Of a stretch of 64,000 bases of DNA, positions 23,166 to 33,763 are shown piece by piece (the first letter of the stretch is position 1; each line of letters starts with the position of its first letter). Origin of the DNA: Theobroma cacao (taxonomy: Eukaryota; Streptophyta; Magnoliopsida; Malvales; Malvaceae); NCBI RefSeq assembly GCF_000208745.1, contig NC_030856.1, positions 19,141,067 through 19,205,066 on the forward strand. The letters are read 5' to 3'. The notes under the pieces were generated by a model. It was not told the DNA's origin and did not search any database. It worked only from the letters and a program-made list of their open reading frames with translations. Position numbers and translations under genes: made by a program.

Positions 23166-23344
23166 TTTCGATTTAAAAGCTTATGGTTTTGAAAAAGTTT
23201 TTGATTTTTAAAGTTCTTGGATTTAAAGTTATTTCAAAATAATTTACAATGTCAGTGTGGCCCAGTTAAGATTAGTTAGTTGCATGTAGTTGCATATAGA
23301 GTCTTAAGTAGTCTAAACCAATTTCATTCTTTTTGTAGATCATT

Positions 23345-24597
23345 ATGCCTCATCGACGTGAGCTACCACCTATCACTAGATCTACCGGTAGGGGAAGAGG
23401 TTGCCCCAAAAAGAGTCAGTCAGATTCCATAGAAGAGAAGTTGGCTACGTCTTCTTTTAGAGCAGTTCCTACTGCTGAGTCTATAGACACTATACCTCCT
23501 CCACCACCTGTTGCTACTCCTAGCGTACCTGCCATGACATCCGAGGCAGCTCAGGCATTAGCGACTTTTCTCGCTGTTCTTGCGAGCCAGGCTCAGGCTG
23601 GTCCAGTTCCACCCGCTGTTTCCCCTATGACAGCCCTAGTACCACCACCTCTTATTCCACCCCAGACACTGGACATCTCAATTTCTAAGAAATTGAAGGA
23701 AGCTAGATAGTTAGGTTGCATCTCGTTTACTGGTGAGTTAAATGCGACCGCAGCTAAGGATTAGGTTATTCAAGTATCAGAGACATTGACAAATATGGGA
23801 TTAGATGATGAGATGAAATTGAAGGTGGCTACACGGTTATTTGATAAGAGAGCCCGTACCTGGTGGAATTCAGTAAAGTCTCGCTCTTCTATACCGCTGA
23901 CTTGGACGGATTTCCTCTGAAAGTTCGATGGTCAGTATTACACTTATTTTCATCAGAAAGAGAAAAAGGGAGAATTTTTGAGTTTGAAATAAGGGAACAT
24001 GACCATTGAGGAGTATGAAACTCGTTTTAACGAGCTAATGTTGTATGTACCTAAGTTGGTGAGATTGGAGCAAGATCAGGTAAACTACTTTAACGAGGGA
24101 CTCCGTAATGAGATATGGGAGCGTATGATAATGACTGACAAGGAGTCATATAAGAAAGTTGTGCAGATGGCCTTACGGCCTGAGAAGCTCACCACTGAGA
24201 ATAGACGGATCCGAGCTGAGTTTGCAAAGAAAAGGAATTTGCCTACATTCCTGAGTCAGTCTTCAAAGAGAGGCAGAGATTCGACATCTGCTGTAGGAAG
24301 TACTACCTCAGCATCTGTGGCATCCACTAGACCTCCATCTCAGCAGTCACAGCCAAGATCTTCTAGATTTGATTGACCAGTGATGAGTAGTCAGGGGAGA
24401 ACTTCAAGAGGATTGGACATATGCCGTAATTGCAGAGGATTTCATGTTGGGTCATGTAGACAGCCTGTGAAGTGTTTTCAATGCGGCCAACAGGGGCATA
24501 TCAAGAGAGATTATCCTCAGTTGAGACGAGGTACAGTAGCTACTTCTACTCCTCTGACTCATCCTAGTATACCACGGAGAGACACTTCGGGATAACA
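23345..24597 (+). pseudogene. gag: Gypsy gag of element B, with stops
   Basis: ATG 23345 opens MPHRRELPPITRSTGRGRGC, followed by a Pro-rich linker, the KKLKEAR segment, the Retrotrans_gag core (WWNSVKSR, FDGQYYTYFHQKEKKGEF, ETRFNELM) and one knuckle, CFQCGQQGHIKRDY (24473-24514), whose last Cys is Tyr. One frame throughout, interrupted by TAG at 23708-23710 (CAG in gypsy A), a TAG for Trp after AAKD, a TGA before KFDGQYY, a TAA for Gln before GNMTIEE and stops near 24376 and 24595. In intact relatives gag and pol are one frame, as here. This copy keeps the core lost in the gag at 686. Confidence 0.92.
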
Positions 24598-24613
24598 GTC
24601 CAAATAAGGCCGA

Positions 24614-25298
24614 GTGATACGATCAGGCATGGGGAGTAATACCCTAGAGCAGCCATCTTCCAGATCGCAGCCCCATGTTTTGACCAGGGTCTTCGCAGTG
24701 ACTGAGGATGAAGCCTGGGTTCGACCTAGCACAGTGACAGGTACTATGATTGTGTTCGATAGAGATGCACATGTTTCGATAGATTCGGGCTCCGATAGAT
24801 CATACGTGAGCATATTATTTGCATCATTCTTAGATAGGAACCTGTCACCATTAGAGGAAGAGATTATAGTACATACTCCTCTAGGCGAGCGATTAGTAAG
24901 AAATACGTATTATAGAGATTGTGGTATCAAAGTTGGGGAAGAAGAATTTATGGGTGATTTAGTCACTTTGGAGATTCAAGACTTTGATTTGATCTTGGGT
25001 ATGGATTGGTTGTCCACTCATCGAGCAAAAGTGGATTGCTTTAAGAAAGAAGTGATTCTCCAGAGTTTAGAGGGAGCAGAAGTTGTATTTATCGGGGAGC
25101 GTCGAGTATTACCGTTTTGTGTAATCTCGACCCTCAAAGCTTTGAAATTGGTGCAAAAGGGATATCCGACATATTTGGCTCACGTGATTGATATATCGAG
25201 GGAGGAACCTAAGTTAGAGAATGTCCCCGTAGTAAGTGAGTTCCCTGATATATTTCCTAATGAATTACAAAGACTTCCTACCCGATCGTGGTTATAAT
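24614..25298 (+). pseudogene. pol: Gypsy protease domain of element B
   Basis: Open for 227 codons in the gag frame. The retropepsin-type motif IDSGSDRSYVS (about 24778-24810) keeps its catalytic Asp-Ser-Gly. The linker LILGMDWLSTHRAKVDC follows, typical of gypsy protease-RT junctions. It ends at a stop at 25295-25297 in the region just before RT. The protease would cut the gag-pol polyprotein. Confidence 0.92.
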
Positions 25299-26636
25299 TC
25301 ACCATTGATTTATTTTCGGGTACTGCTCCTATCTCTATTCCTCCATATAGAATGGCTCCGACAGAGTTGAAGGAGTTGAAAGTACAATTGCAAGAGTTAG
25401 TGGACATGGGTTTTATACGCCCTAGTATATCTCCATAGGGAGCATCGATTTTATTAGTGAAAAAGAAAGATGGTACAGTTCGGTTATGTATAGATTAACG
25501 ACAACTTAACAGAATGACCATTAAGAACAAGTATTTGTTGCCAAGGATTAATGATCTTTTCGATCAATTACAGGGAGCTACAGTGTTTTTTAAGGTTGAT
25601 ATGAGGTTTGGGTATCATCAGTTGAGGATCAAAGAACAGGATGTACCCAAGACAGTGTTCAATACTTGGTACGGTCAGTATGAGTTCTTGGTCATGCCTT
25701 TCGGGTTAACTAACGCACCAGCAGCTTTTACGGATCTCATGAATAGGGTTTTCCACCCTTACTTGGACAAGTTTGTTATTGTGTTCATTGATGATATCCT
25801 GGTTTACTCGAGAGATAATGATGAGCATGCTAACCACTTACGTATAGTATTACAGACTTTGCGGGAAAGACAGTTGTATGCAAAGTTTTTGAAGTGTGAG
25901 TTTTGGTTACAGGAAGTGGTATTCTTGGGACACGTAGTATCGGGAGCTGGAATATATGTTGATCCCAAGAAGATAGAGGTAATTTTACAGTGGGAGCAAC
26001 CTAAGACAGTGACGGAGATTCGTAGTTTCCTCGGATTAGCCGATTATTATCGGAGATTTGTTCAAGGGTTTTCCTTAATAGCAGCTCCTTTGACCTGTCT
26101 AACTCATAAGGGAGTTAAGTTTGAGTGGGATGATGTTTGTGAGAATCGATTTCAGGAGCTAAAGAACCGGTTAACCTTCGCTCCCCTTTTAACACTTCCT
26201 GTGAGTGGTAAGGGATTTGTGGTGTACAGTGATGCATCTAAGTTGGGCTTGGTGTGTGTTGATGCAGGATGAGAAAGTAATAGCTTATGCTTCACGACAA
26301 TTGAAGAAGCATGAAGCAAATTACCCTACCCATGATTTAGAGTTAGCAGCAGTGGTGTTTGCTTTAAAAATCTGGAGGCATGACTTGTATGGTGAGCATT
26401 GTCAGATATTTACGGATCACAAGAGTTTAAAATATTTGCTCACTCAGAAGGAGCTTAATTTGAGGCAAAGGCGATGGTTGGAGTTGATAAAAGATTATGA
26501 CTTGGTGATAGACTATCATCTGGGAAAGGCGAACGTTGTAGCTGATGCCTTAAGTCATAAGTCTTCATCGTCTTTAGCCATACTTCAGAGTTGTTGTTTT
26601 CCAGCATTATTAGAGATGAAATCTCTTGGGGTCTAG
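25299..26636 (+). pseudogene. pol: Gypsy reverse transcriptase and RNase H of element B
   Basis: RT fingers and palm are visible ([29 protein letters not shown]), with the catalytic pair in [10 protein letters not shown] (about 25783-25812), so both active-site regions are present. Stops: TAG for Trp at about 25436 and TAA for Tyr at about 25495. At about 26253 two bases are missing compared with gypsy A (SKLGLGC region), and the frame moves to 26205-26636. RNase H follows: [32 protein letters not shown], and ADAL near 26545. The piece ends at a TAG where gypsy A has CAG. Confidence 0.92.
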
Positions 26637-27739
26637 TTGAGAAATGGTAAGGATGGATCCTTATTGGCAAACTTCATTGTGCGACCTTCGTTACTTAATC
26701 AAATCAAGGACATTCAGAGGTCTGATGATGAGTTAAGAAAAGAAATTCAAAAATTGACCGATAGGGAAGTTAGTGAGTTCAGACTTAGAGAGGATAACGT
26801 CTTGATGATTAGAGACCAAGTTTGTGTTCTTAAGGGAAACCAGTTGAGACAGGCAATCATGGAAGAAGCCCATTCATCTACCTATGCATTACATCCCAGA
26901 AGCACCAAGATGTATAGGACTATCAGGGAGAATTATTGGTGGCCGGGTATGAAAAGAAACGTAGCAGAATTCTTAGCAAATTGTCTCATATGTCAACAAG
27001 TTAAGGCGGAGCATCAGAGGCTAGTAGGTACACTTCAGTCTTTACCTATTCTCGAGTGGAAATGGGAGCATGTAACTATGGATTTTGTTTTGGGACTGTC
27101 GCGAACACATAAGGGAAAGGATGCGATTTGGGTGATCGTAGATCGGTTGACTAAGTCTACTCACTTTTTAGCAATCCATAGTACATACTCTATTGAGAAG
27201 TTGGCTCAGCTCTATATAGATGAGATTGTAAGGCTACATGGAGTTCCCATTTCTATAGTGTCAGACCGAGATCCTTGATTCACTTCTCGATTCTGGCAGA
27301 AATTTCAAGAAGCTCTCGAAACCAAATTGAAATTTAGCATTGCTTTTCACCCACAGACAGATGGTCAATCAGAGAGGACTATCCAGACTATGGAGGATAT
27401 GTTGAGGGCTTGTGTCATGGAGTTTCTTGGGAATTGGGATAGACACTTTCCGTTAGTGGAATTTGCCTACAACAACAGCTTCCAGTCTAACATTGGTATG
27501 GCACCGTACGAAGCTTTATTTGGAAAGAAATGTCGTACTCCACTTTGTTGGGATGAAGTGGGTGAAAGAAAGTTAGTTAGTGTGGAATTGATCGATTTAA
27601 CTAATGACAAGATCAAGGTTATACGAGAGAGGCTAAAGGTAGCCCAGGATAGGCAGAAGAGCTATGCAGATAAACGGAGAAAAGACTTGGAGTTTGAGAT
27701 CGATGATAGAGTTTTTCTTAAGGTTTCTCCTTGGAAAGG
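26637..27739 (+). pseudogene. pol: Gypsy integrase of element B
   Basis: His-His-Cys-Cys zinc domain (HPRSTKMYRTIRENYWWPGM, then CLICQQVKAEHQR), followed by the core with MDFVLGLSRT (first Asp), IVSDRDP (second Asp) and HPQTDGQSERTIQ (catalytic Glu). A TGA replaces the Arg codon right after SDRDP (27279), while gypsy A keeps CGA there. The ORF continues at 27327-27767 through [15 protein letters not shown] to SPWKG, where an 85-base insertion interrupts the frame. The enzyme would insert the cDNA; all three catalytic residues are retained in this copy. Confidence 0.92.
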
Positions 27740-27824
27740 TAATAATCTGAATGCTTTGTGGTACTAAGTTTTGTTTGATTATATTATTGTGGTAAATTAT
27801 GATATCTTGTTGGATAATGAAAAG
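27740..27824. other. 85-base insertion in integrase of element B
   Basis: Between GGAAAGG and TGTGATC, where gypsy A runs straight through (54446-54470). AT-rich, with TACTAAG at 27762-27768. It shifts the frame by one. GT (27739) and AG (27824) mark its edges, but removing that interval would not restore the frame. Origin unknown. Confidence 0.8.
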
Positions 27825-28215
27825 TGTGATCTGGTTTGCAAAGCGAGGAAAGCTCAATCTGAGCTACATTGGACCTTTTCATAATATTGAAAGAATTGGG
27901 CCAGTGGCGTATAAACTAGAACTACCTCCGGAGTTAGATCGGATCCACAACGTTTTCCATGTCTCCATGCTTAAGAAATATGTGCCAGATCCCTCTCACA
28001 TCCTCGAAGCTCCTTCGATCGAGTTGTATGATGATTTGAAGTTCGAGGTGCAACCTGTGAGTATCTTGGATCGAAAGGATCGAGTATTGAGGAACAAGAG
28101 TATTTTAATGGTCAAAGTGTTGTGAAAAAGTGCTCGAATAGAGAAAATGACATGGGAAGTAGAGCATCAGATGAGGAACCAATACCCGCATCTATTTGTC
28201 GAATCTAGTAAGTGA
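27825..28215 (+). pseudogene. pol: Gypsy integrase C-terminus and chromodomain-like tail of element B
   Basis: Reads [33 protein letters not shown], then a chromodomain-like end (PVSILDRKDRVLRNKSI, a TGA in place of Trp at 28123-28125, then EVEHQMRNQYPHLF) to the TGA at 28213-28215. This tail places the element among chromoviruses (Tekay/Del type). In such elements the chromodomain is thought to steer integration to marked chromatin. Aromatic-cage residues cannot be confirmed by eye. Confidence 0.82.
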
Positions 28216-28240
28216 AATTTTGAGGTCAAAATTTTATTTT

Positions 28241-28250
28241 TAGGGGGGTA
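28241..28250 (+). promoter_or_regulatory. Polypurine tract of gypsy B
   Basis: TAGGGGGGTA after a T-rich run, 4 bases before the 3' LTR start. Interrupted by T compared with AAGGGGGGTA elsewhere. Confidence 0.85.
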
Positions 28251-28254
28251 AAAT

Positions 28255-31124
28255 TGTAAAACCCGACCCCATAAACACATGTCATAACATACATGCACTG
28301 AGTAGCATGTTATTACGCTAGGAAAGTCCTAAGGATAGATGAAACCCGGTATTGTACCTAACGGCACACTTGAGTTGATTTAACCTCGAACTAGTTCAAA
28401 TAGGAATCGTAGGATGAAATTTAATATTTTATAGTCCAGGAATGACTAAAAATGATTGTTTAGAGTCTGAGGGTTCATTTGGGAAAAAATTAGAAATTTT
28501 GATATTTAGGGGCAAAATCGTCATTTTGCCACCTAAGATAATAATTTGATCATGGAGTGAAATTTTTTACCAAGATTAACTATTTCGAGTATAATTTAAT
28601 AATAGGAAGTGAAAAAGTTTAATTTTGGTGATTTCTGGAGTGTAAGGGCAAAATCATAATTTTACCACCGGCGGACAAAATTTGAGATTTTGAGAGAATT
28701 TAGATCAAATTTGACAAATTGGAGAATGGTAAGAGTATAAGGGATGAAAAATATGTCTATGGGCAATTTTTCAGTTTTTGGGGTAAAAATGTAATTTTTC
28801 ACTTTTATGGGGGCAAAAGTTTAAATTTCAAAAATTACTCCACCAAGACTTTGGATAAGTCTGAGAATTTTATCTAAGCTATGGATATGTGGGACAAGTG
28901 TATGGTGAAAATTTGGAAACAAATGGATGAAATTTTAACAACGAGCCAATGGGAAAGTGACACATAGCACTTTTAATGATTTAATATTATTTTAATGAAA
29001 GTCAGCCCATTTACACCCCATATTAAGTGCTGGCTGGCCATAAGGAAAGAACAAGAGAGGAAATAGAGAGGAAAGGAAGAAAAGAGAAAAACAAAGGAAA
29101 ACTAAAAAATTCAAAGGAGAAATCACGTTTTTCATCCGTTTACGCGTCTAAGGGTAAGATTTGTCGATTTTAGCTTGATTTCTATCTTTCCTATGCCTTT
29201 ATTTCCATTTAGCATGCTTGAGAAGAGAGATCAAAAAGTGATATCAAGGGCTGGATGAAATTCAAGGGTGAGGAATTTGAAATTTTATGTTTTGATTTCT
29301 AGTTAAATTGATAGTTTTAGTTAGTTAAATGTGTATAGAAATCAAATTGGGCTAGAAAGCATGCAATTTTCACAATACCCACCCTTGGATGAATGTTCAA
29401 TGATGTACAATAATGATGAACTGATTTTTATTCTAAGAGAAATGAAGAGAAAATGATGAAAAATGGTTAAATGTGATAGAAAAATAAAGTGGAAGTTTTA
29501 CCGAATTAATGTCCCATTTTTGGCTGAATTTTCCAAGGAGGAAAGTGAGCTGATTTTGGTGATTTTAGTGAGTTATTGGCTGATATTTAATGGTTAGAAA
29601 TGTTGGAGAGAAAATGGGACAATTTAGAGCTAAAATGGAGCGCGTTAGCAATTTATCGGGTAAAGTGCCAAAAATAGGTTAAAATCACGTTTAAGCCGTT
29701 TTAGGCTATTCCATTTCATACCATGCATTAGTATAGGATTTAAGTCAATTATACAGTGATTTAGCATCAATGTGGTGAATTGTGTAATTTTTACAATGTG
29801 TCTAGGAGGAGAGCCTTCCGATAAAGGCAAGGAAGTCGTACCCCACGGACAGTGATCGGGGCACCTAAAAAGTAATTAGTTTGTACAAACGGTGAGTAAA
29901 CCTATTATTATTGTAAATTATCTAGAGTTTATTTTTAAATGCTCTTCATGGATTTAATGAAACAAAAATGAGATTAAAACGGGATTTTTGATGTTTTAGA
30001 AATAAATGTGACAAATAAAAATATATTATGTTGATTATGAAATTGAGTAATTGGAGGCTGCCAATTATTTCGAAATATATATTTTCCTATGAATGGCTTA
30101 TGAAATATGAGTATATGTGGCTATATTTGATAAATTGCATTGGGAATTTATGTAAGCTGTTTTTACTATGCAAGCTGGGTAAATAAATAAAAGCCACGTT
30201 ATACTGTCAAAATTTTATTAAAATTGGTGGGTTTAGTCACTACAGTGACGGGTTTCCGTGGACTGTCTATTATAGGGGCACGGTAAACCTAGTTACATAA
30301 TTACTCTGGTTGTAGAGGCGAGGAGGGTAACTCCCGGGGTAGTGTTAGAGCTCACTTCATGTCGAACCCTCACGTGAATGTGTAACTTGGCCAATGCCAA
30401 GGAACGGCTTGTTTTCAAAACTAACATGTGTTTAACATGTAAATATCTTAACAACCTTGGCGGACTCGATTAGATGCCTCGGCCAAGGTATCCCTGAGGA
30501 CTACTTTTTGCTTGAGCCCTGTTTTTAGTAAAAGTCATAAGCCTTAACAACTATTTTGGTAAATTACAAATATTTTATGGTTTAAGAAATAAATTGAAAA
30601 CCTTATGAAATGGTTTGTAATTTATTGTTTAAACTTGCCTCTATGTTACTCGCCTTTAGATATTTATGATAATGTCTGTTTACTCATTGGGATTGCGAAA
30701 TCTCACCCACCTCCTTTCCAAATATTTCAGGCTTGTGGTAGCTTGTAAATATCGATTTTGTCGAGGATTCCAGTTGACCCCTCTATCATACAAACAGTAG
30801 GTTACTATCACCAACACTTGATGTATTTATGGGTCACTTGTCATTGTAATTATTATTGTACATTATAACTTTGCAAATTATTATATGTATGAATTTATTT
30901 TACTTCTAAGTTACAAAAGATTGCTTACACGTGTTTCTATAAATATTGTTTTATATAAAAAAACTATATTTTTGTCTTTGATTTACTTGAGCTGTAAACA
31001 ATTGGAAATTGTTTAAAACTGATATGTAAGCTTTGCGGGGTTCCGATTGGTATTTCGGGTAATGAGTATGAATCGGGACGTCACGACGGTTGCCATGGGC
31101 CGAGGGAGGTTCCAGGTCGTGACA
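28255..31124 (+). repeat. 3' LTR of gypsy B (family F2, 2870 bp)
   Basis: TGTAAAACCCGACCCC...CAGGTCGTGACA. Contains GGCAAAATCGTCATTTTGCC at 28511-28530 and the 8-bp stem ACCTTGGC (30454-30461) / GCCAAGGT (30482-30489) with a 20-base loop. ORFs at 29645-29830 and 30951-31220 on the minus strand lie inside the LTR and have no protein motif. Confidence 0.93.
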
Positions 31125-33332
31125 AGTAGAGAGGAAAAACCGAACCTGGAAAGAAATGGCTAAGACTATATTATGTGAGAATAACGTACCAAAATATTTT
31201 TGGGCTGAGGCAGTGAACATAGCAGCTTATATACTTAATAGAGTCTCAATAAGACCCATGATATCTAAGACACCATATGAACTTTACAAGGGTAGGAAAC
31301 CAAATATTTCTCACCTTAGGAGTTTTGCTGTAAATGTTTTGTATTGAACAATGGAAAACAACCCTTAGGAAAGTTTGATGCAAAGAGTGACGAAGCAATA
31401 TTTTTAGGATATGCATTAAACTCAAAGGCTTATAGGATTTTTAACAAAAGGGCTTTAACCATTAAAGAATCAATCCATGTAGTTTTTGATGAGTCAAATG
31501 CTTTACAAAAGGAAATTCATGTTGATGATGATGATGTAGAAATCCTAGAAAAATAAATGGAAGAAATGAGCTTAGAGAACAATAAGAAAAATGAAGAAAG
31601 CTCACCTAGAAGAGAAAATGAAACTCCACCTCTAGAAGATTTGCAAAGAACAGAAAATCAGTTTAATGACCTTCTAAGGAGTTGGAAATTTGTAAGAGAC
31701 CATCCACAAGATCAAATAATAAGTGACATTTCTCAAGGAGTTAGAACTAGGAGCGCAACAAGAGAAACTTGTGAGTTTTCAGCCTTCATATCACAAATTG
31801 AACCTAAAAACCTTGAAGAAGCTGAAAATGAGGAAAGTTGGATAATGGCCATGCAATAGAAACTTAACCAATTCAAAAGAAATCATGTATGGTCACTAGT
31901 ACCTAGACCTTCAAATCACCTTATTGTTGGGATGAAATGGGTGTTTAGAAATAAGGTAGATGAGCAAGGAAATGTAGTTAGAAATAAAGCTAGGTTAGTA
32001 GCCCAAGGATACAACTAAGAGGAAGGAATAGACTATGATGAAACCTTTGCAACCATTGCTAGAATTGAAGCCATAAGGTCATTGCTAGCTTTTGCATGTT
32101 TCATGAACTTTAAATTGTACCAAATGGATGTAAAGAGTGCATTTCTAAATGGATTCATTCAAGAGGAAGTGTTTGTTGAACAACCACTAGGTTTTGAAGA
32201 TTTTGAAAAACCTAATCATGTTTTCAAACTTCATAAGGCCTTGTATGGATTGAAACAAGCTCCTAGAGCTTGGTATGAGAGGCTTTCAACATTTGTAGTT
32301 GAAAAAGGTTATTTTAGAGGCAGCATTGATACTACGTTGTTCATAAAAAGATACTTAAATGATTTAATTGTTGTACAAATATATGTGGATGACATTGTAT
32401 TTGGTGGAACTAATGAGGCTTTATGTAAGAACTTTGCTATAGAAATGCAGGGTGAATTTGAGATGAGGATGATGGGAAAGTTGAAATACTTTCTTATTTT
32501 CCAAATTAAGCAAAGTTAGGAAGGAATCTTCATCAACCAAGAAAGATACACTCAAGATATGATCAAAAAGTTCAATATGCTGAAGTTGAAACCAATCTCC
32601 ACACTAATGAGTCCATCCACCAAAATTGATCTAGATGAAAAAAGAAAAAATGCAGATCAAAAGCTTTATAGAGGTATGATCGGTTCACTACTCTACTTAA
32701 CAACAAGCAGACTAGATATTCAATTTAGTGTGCGTTTATGTGCTAGATTTTAGTCACAGCCTAAGGAATTACACTTAACAGCTGTTATGAGAATTTTTAG
32801 ATATCTCTTAGAAATACAAATCTTAGGATTATGGTATTCTAGAGAATCATCATTTGATCTTGTAGGCTATTCGGATGTAAACTTTGCAGGAAGCAAAACT
32901 GATAGAAAAAGTACTAGTGGAACATGCCAATTTCTAAGAAGCATGCTAGTATCCTGGTCAAGTAAGAAACAAAACTTTGTATCACTTTCAACAGTTGAAG
33001 CAGAGTATATTTCTTTAGGTAGTTGTTGTGCTCAGATTTTATCGATGAAACAACAACTAAGAGATTTTGGAATTAAAGTTCATAATGTACCAATCTTCTG
33101 TGACAACACAAGTGCAATCAACATATCCAAAAATTCTGTGCAGCATTCTAGGACCAAGCACATTGAGATTAGGCACCATTTTGTTAGAGACCATGTAGTG
33201 AAAGGTGATATTAAGATTCAATTTATGAATACTTTGCATCAATTAGCAAATATTTTTACCAAACATCTAAATGAAGATAGATTCTGTGAAATTAGAAGGA
33301 ATTTAGGAATGATTAGTCTGCAGGAATTGTGA
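31125..33332 (+). pseudogene. pol: Copia integrase end, reverse transcriptase and RNase H of E4
   Basis: Resumes the E4 integrase directly after the gypsy insert (VERKNRTWKEMAK, YFWAEAVNIAAYILNR). One G is lost near 31326 compared with the E2 copy at 63370, shifting the frame. From 31344 one frame runs to the TGA at 33330, with stops at 31554, 31857, about 32019, 32517 and 32751. RT motifs: WVFRNKVDEQGNVVRNKARL, MDVKSAFLNG, LHKALYGLKQAPRAWYERL, and YVDDIVFGG (about 32382) with the catalytic Asp pair. RNase H motifs: YSDVNFAGSKTDRKSTSGTC, VEAEYISLGSC, DNTSAINISKN, TKHIEIRHHF. Confidence 0.93.
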
Positions 33333-33763
33333 GAAAATTTATGGTTCATGCACACAAAACAGAATGCATTTAGTCGACTAAGGTGAATCTTAGTCAACTA
33401 AGAGTGTTCTGGTAGCATTAAATAATAACATTAAGTTAAAGTAAGGGTAGGAAGAATAAAATAATTAGATGAAACTACCTACTAGGAAACAAAAATAAAG
33501 ATGAAATACCGCTCAAGCCAAAACTTAATTTAGAGGGAATTTTTGAAATTTTAAGCAAATGAAATGAGGCTATATTTAAGGGGAAAGGCGAACAATTTTC
33601 TAAAGGAGAATAAAAACTGCTGACAACTTTTTTTCTACATTTTCTCTCCCTTGAAACTAGGTCATTTGAAACTGAAACCCATTCTTTCTACATTCTTGCC
33701 TCTAAAACTAACTCACACAAAACCAAAACCCTCGAGCCCCAGTCAAAAATCTTCAGAATCGAA
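33333..33763 (+). other. Spacer between pol and the extra ORF of E4
   Basis: No ORF. Holds TTAGTCGACTAA (33370-33381) followed by TTAGTCAACTAA, the palindrome otherwise seen in this family's LTRs. It could hold a splice acceptor or promoter for the downstream ORF; I cannot identify either. Confidence 0.6.

Larger units (their letters stand above)
20411..31124 (+). mobile_element. Ty3/gypsy chromovirus (Tekay/Del-like) element B
   Basis: Complete element of 10,714 bases including a gap: LTRs 20411-23146 and 28255-31124, primer site 23154-23165, gag 23345, protease, RT, RNase H, integrase and chromodomain-like tail to 28215, polypurine tract 28241-28250. A perfect target duplication AGTAG (20406-20410, 31125-31129) lies in the E4 integrase. 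Over the first 168 bases the two LTRs differ at 11 positions by my count (9 transitions), so the insertion is not recent. All domains are recognisable, but there are about ten stops and two shifts in gag-pol. Confidence 0.93.

Noticed and set aside
27739..27824. Spliceosomal intron in gypsy B integrase
   Set aside because: GT...AG and TACTAAG are present, but removing 86 bases leaves the reading frame wrong, and element A has no counterpart.
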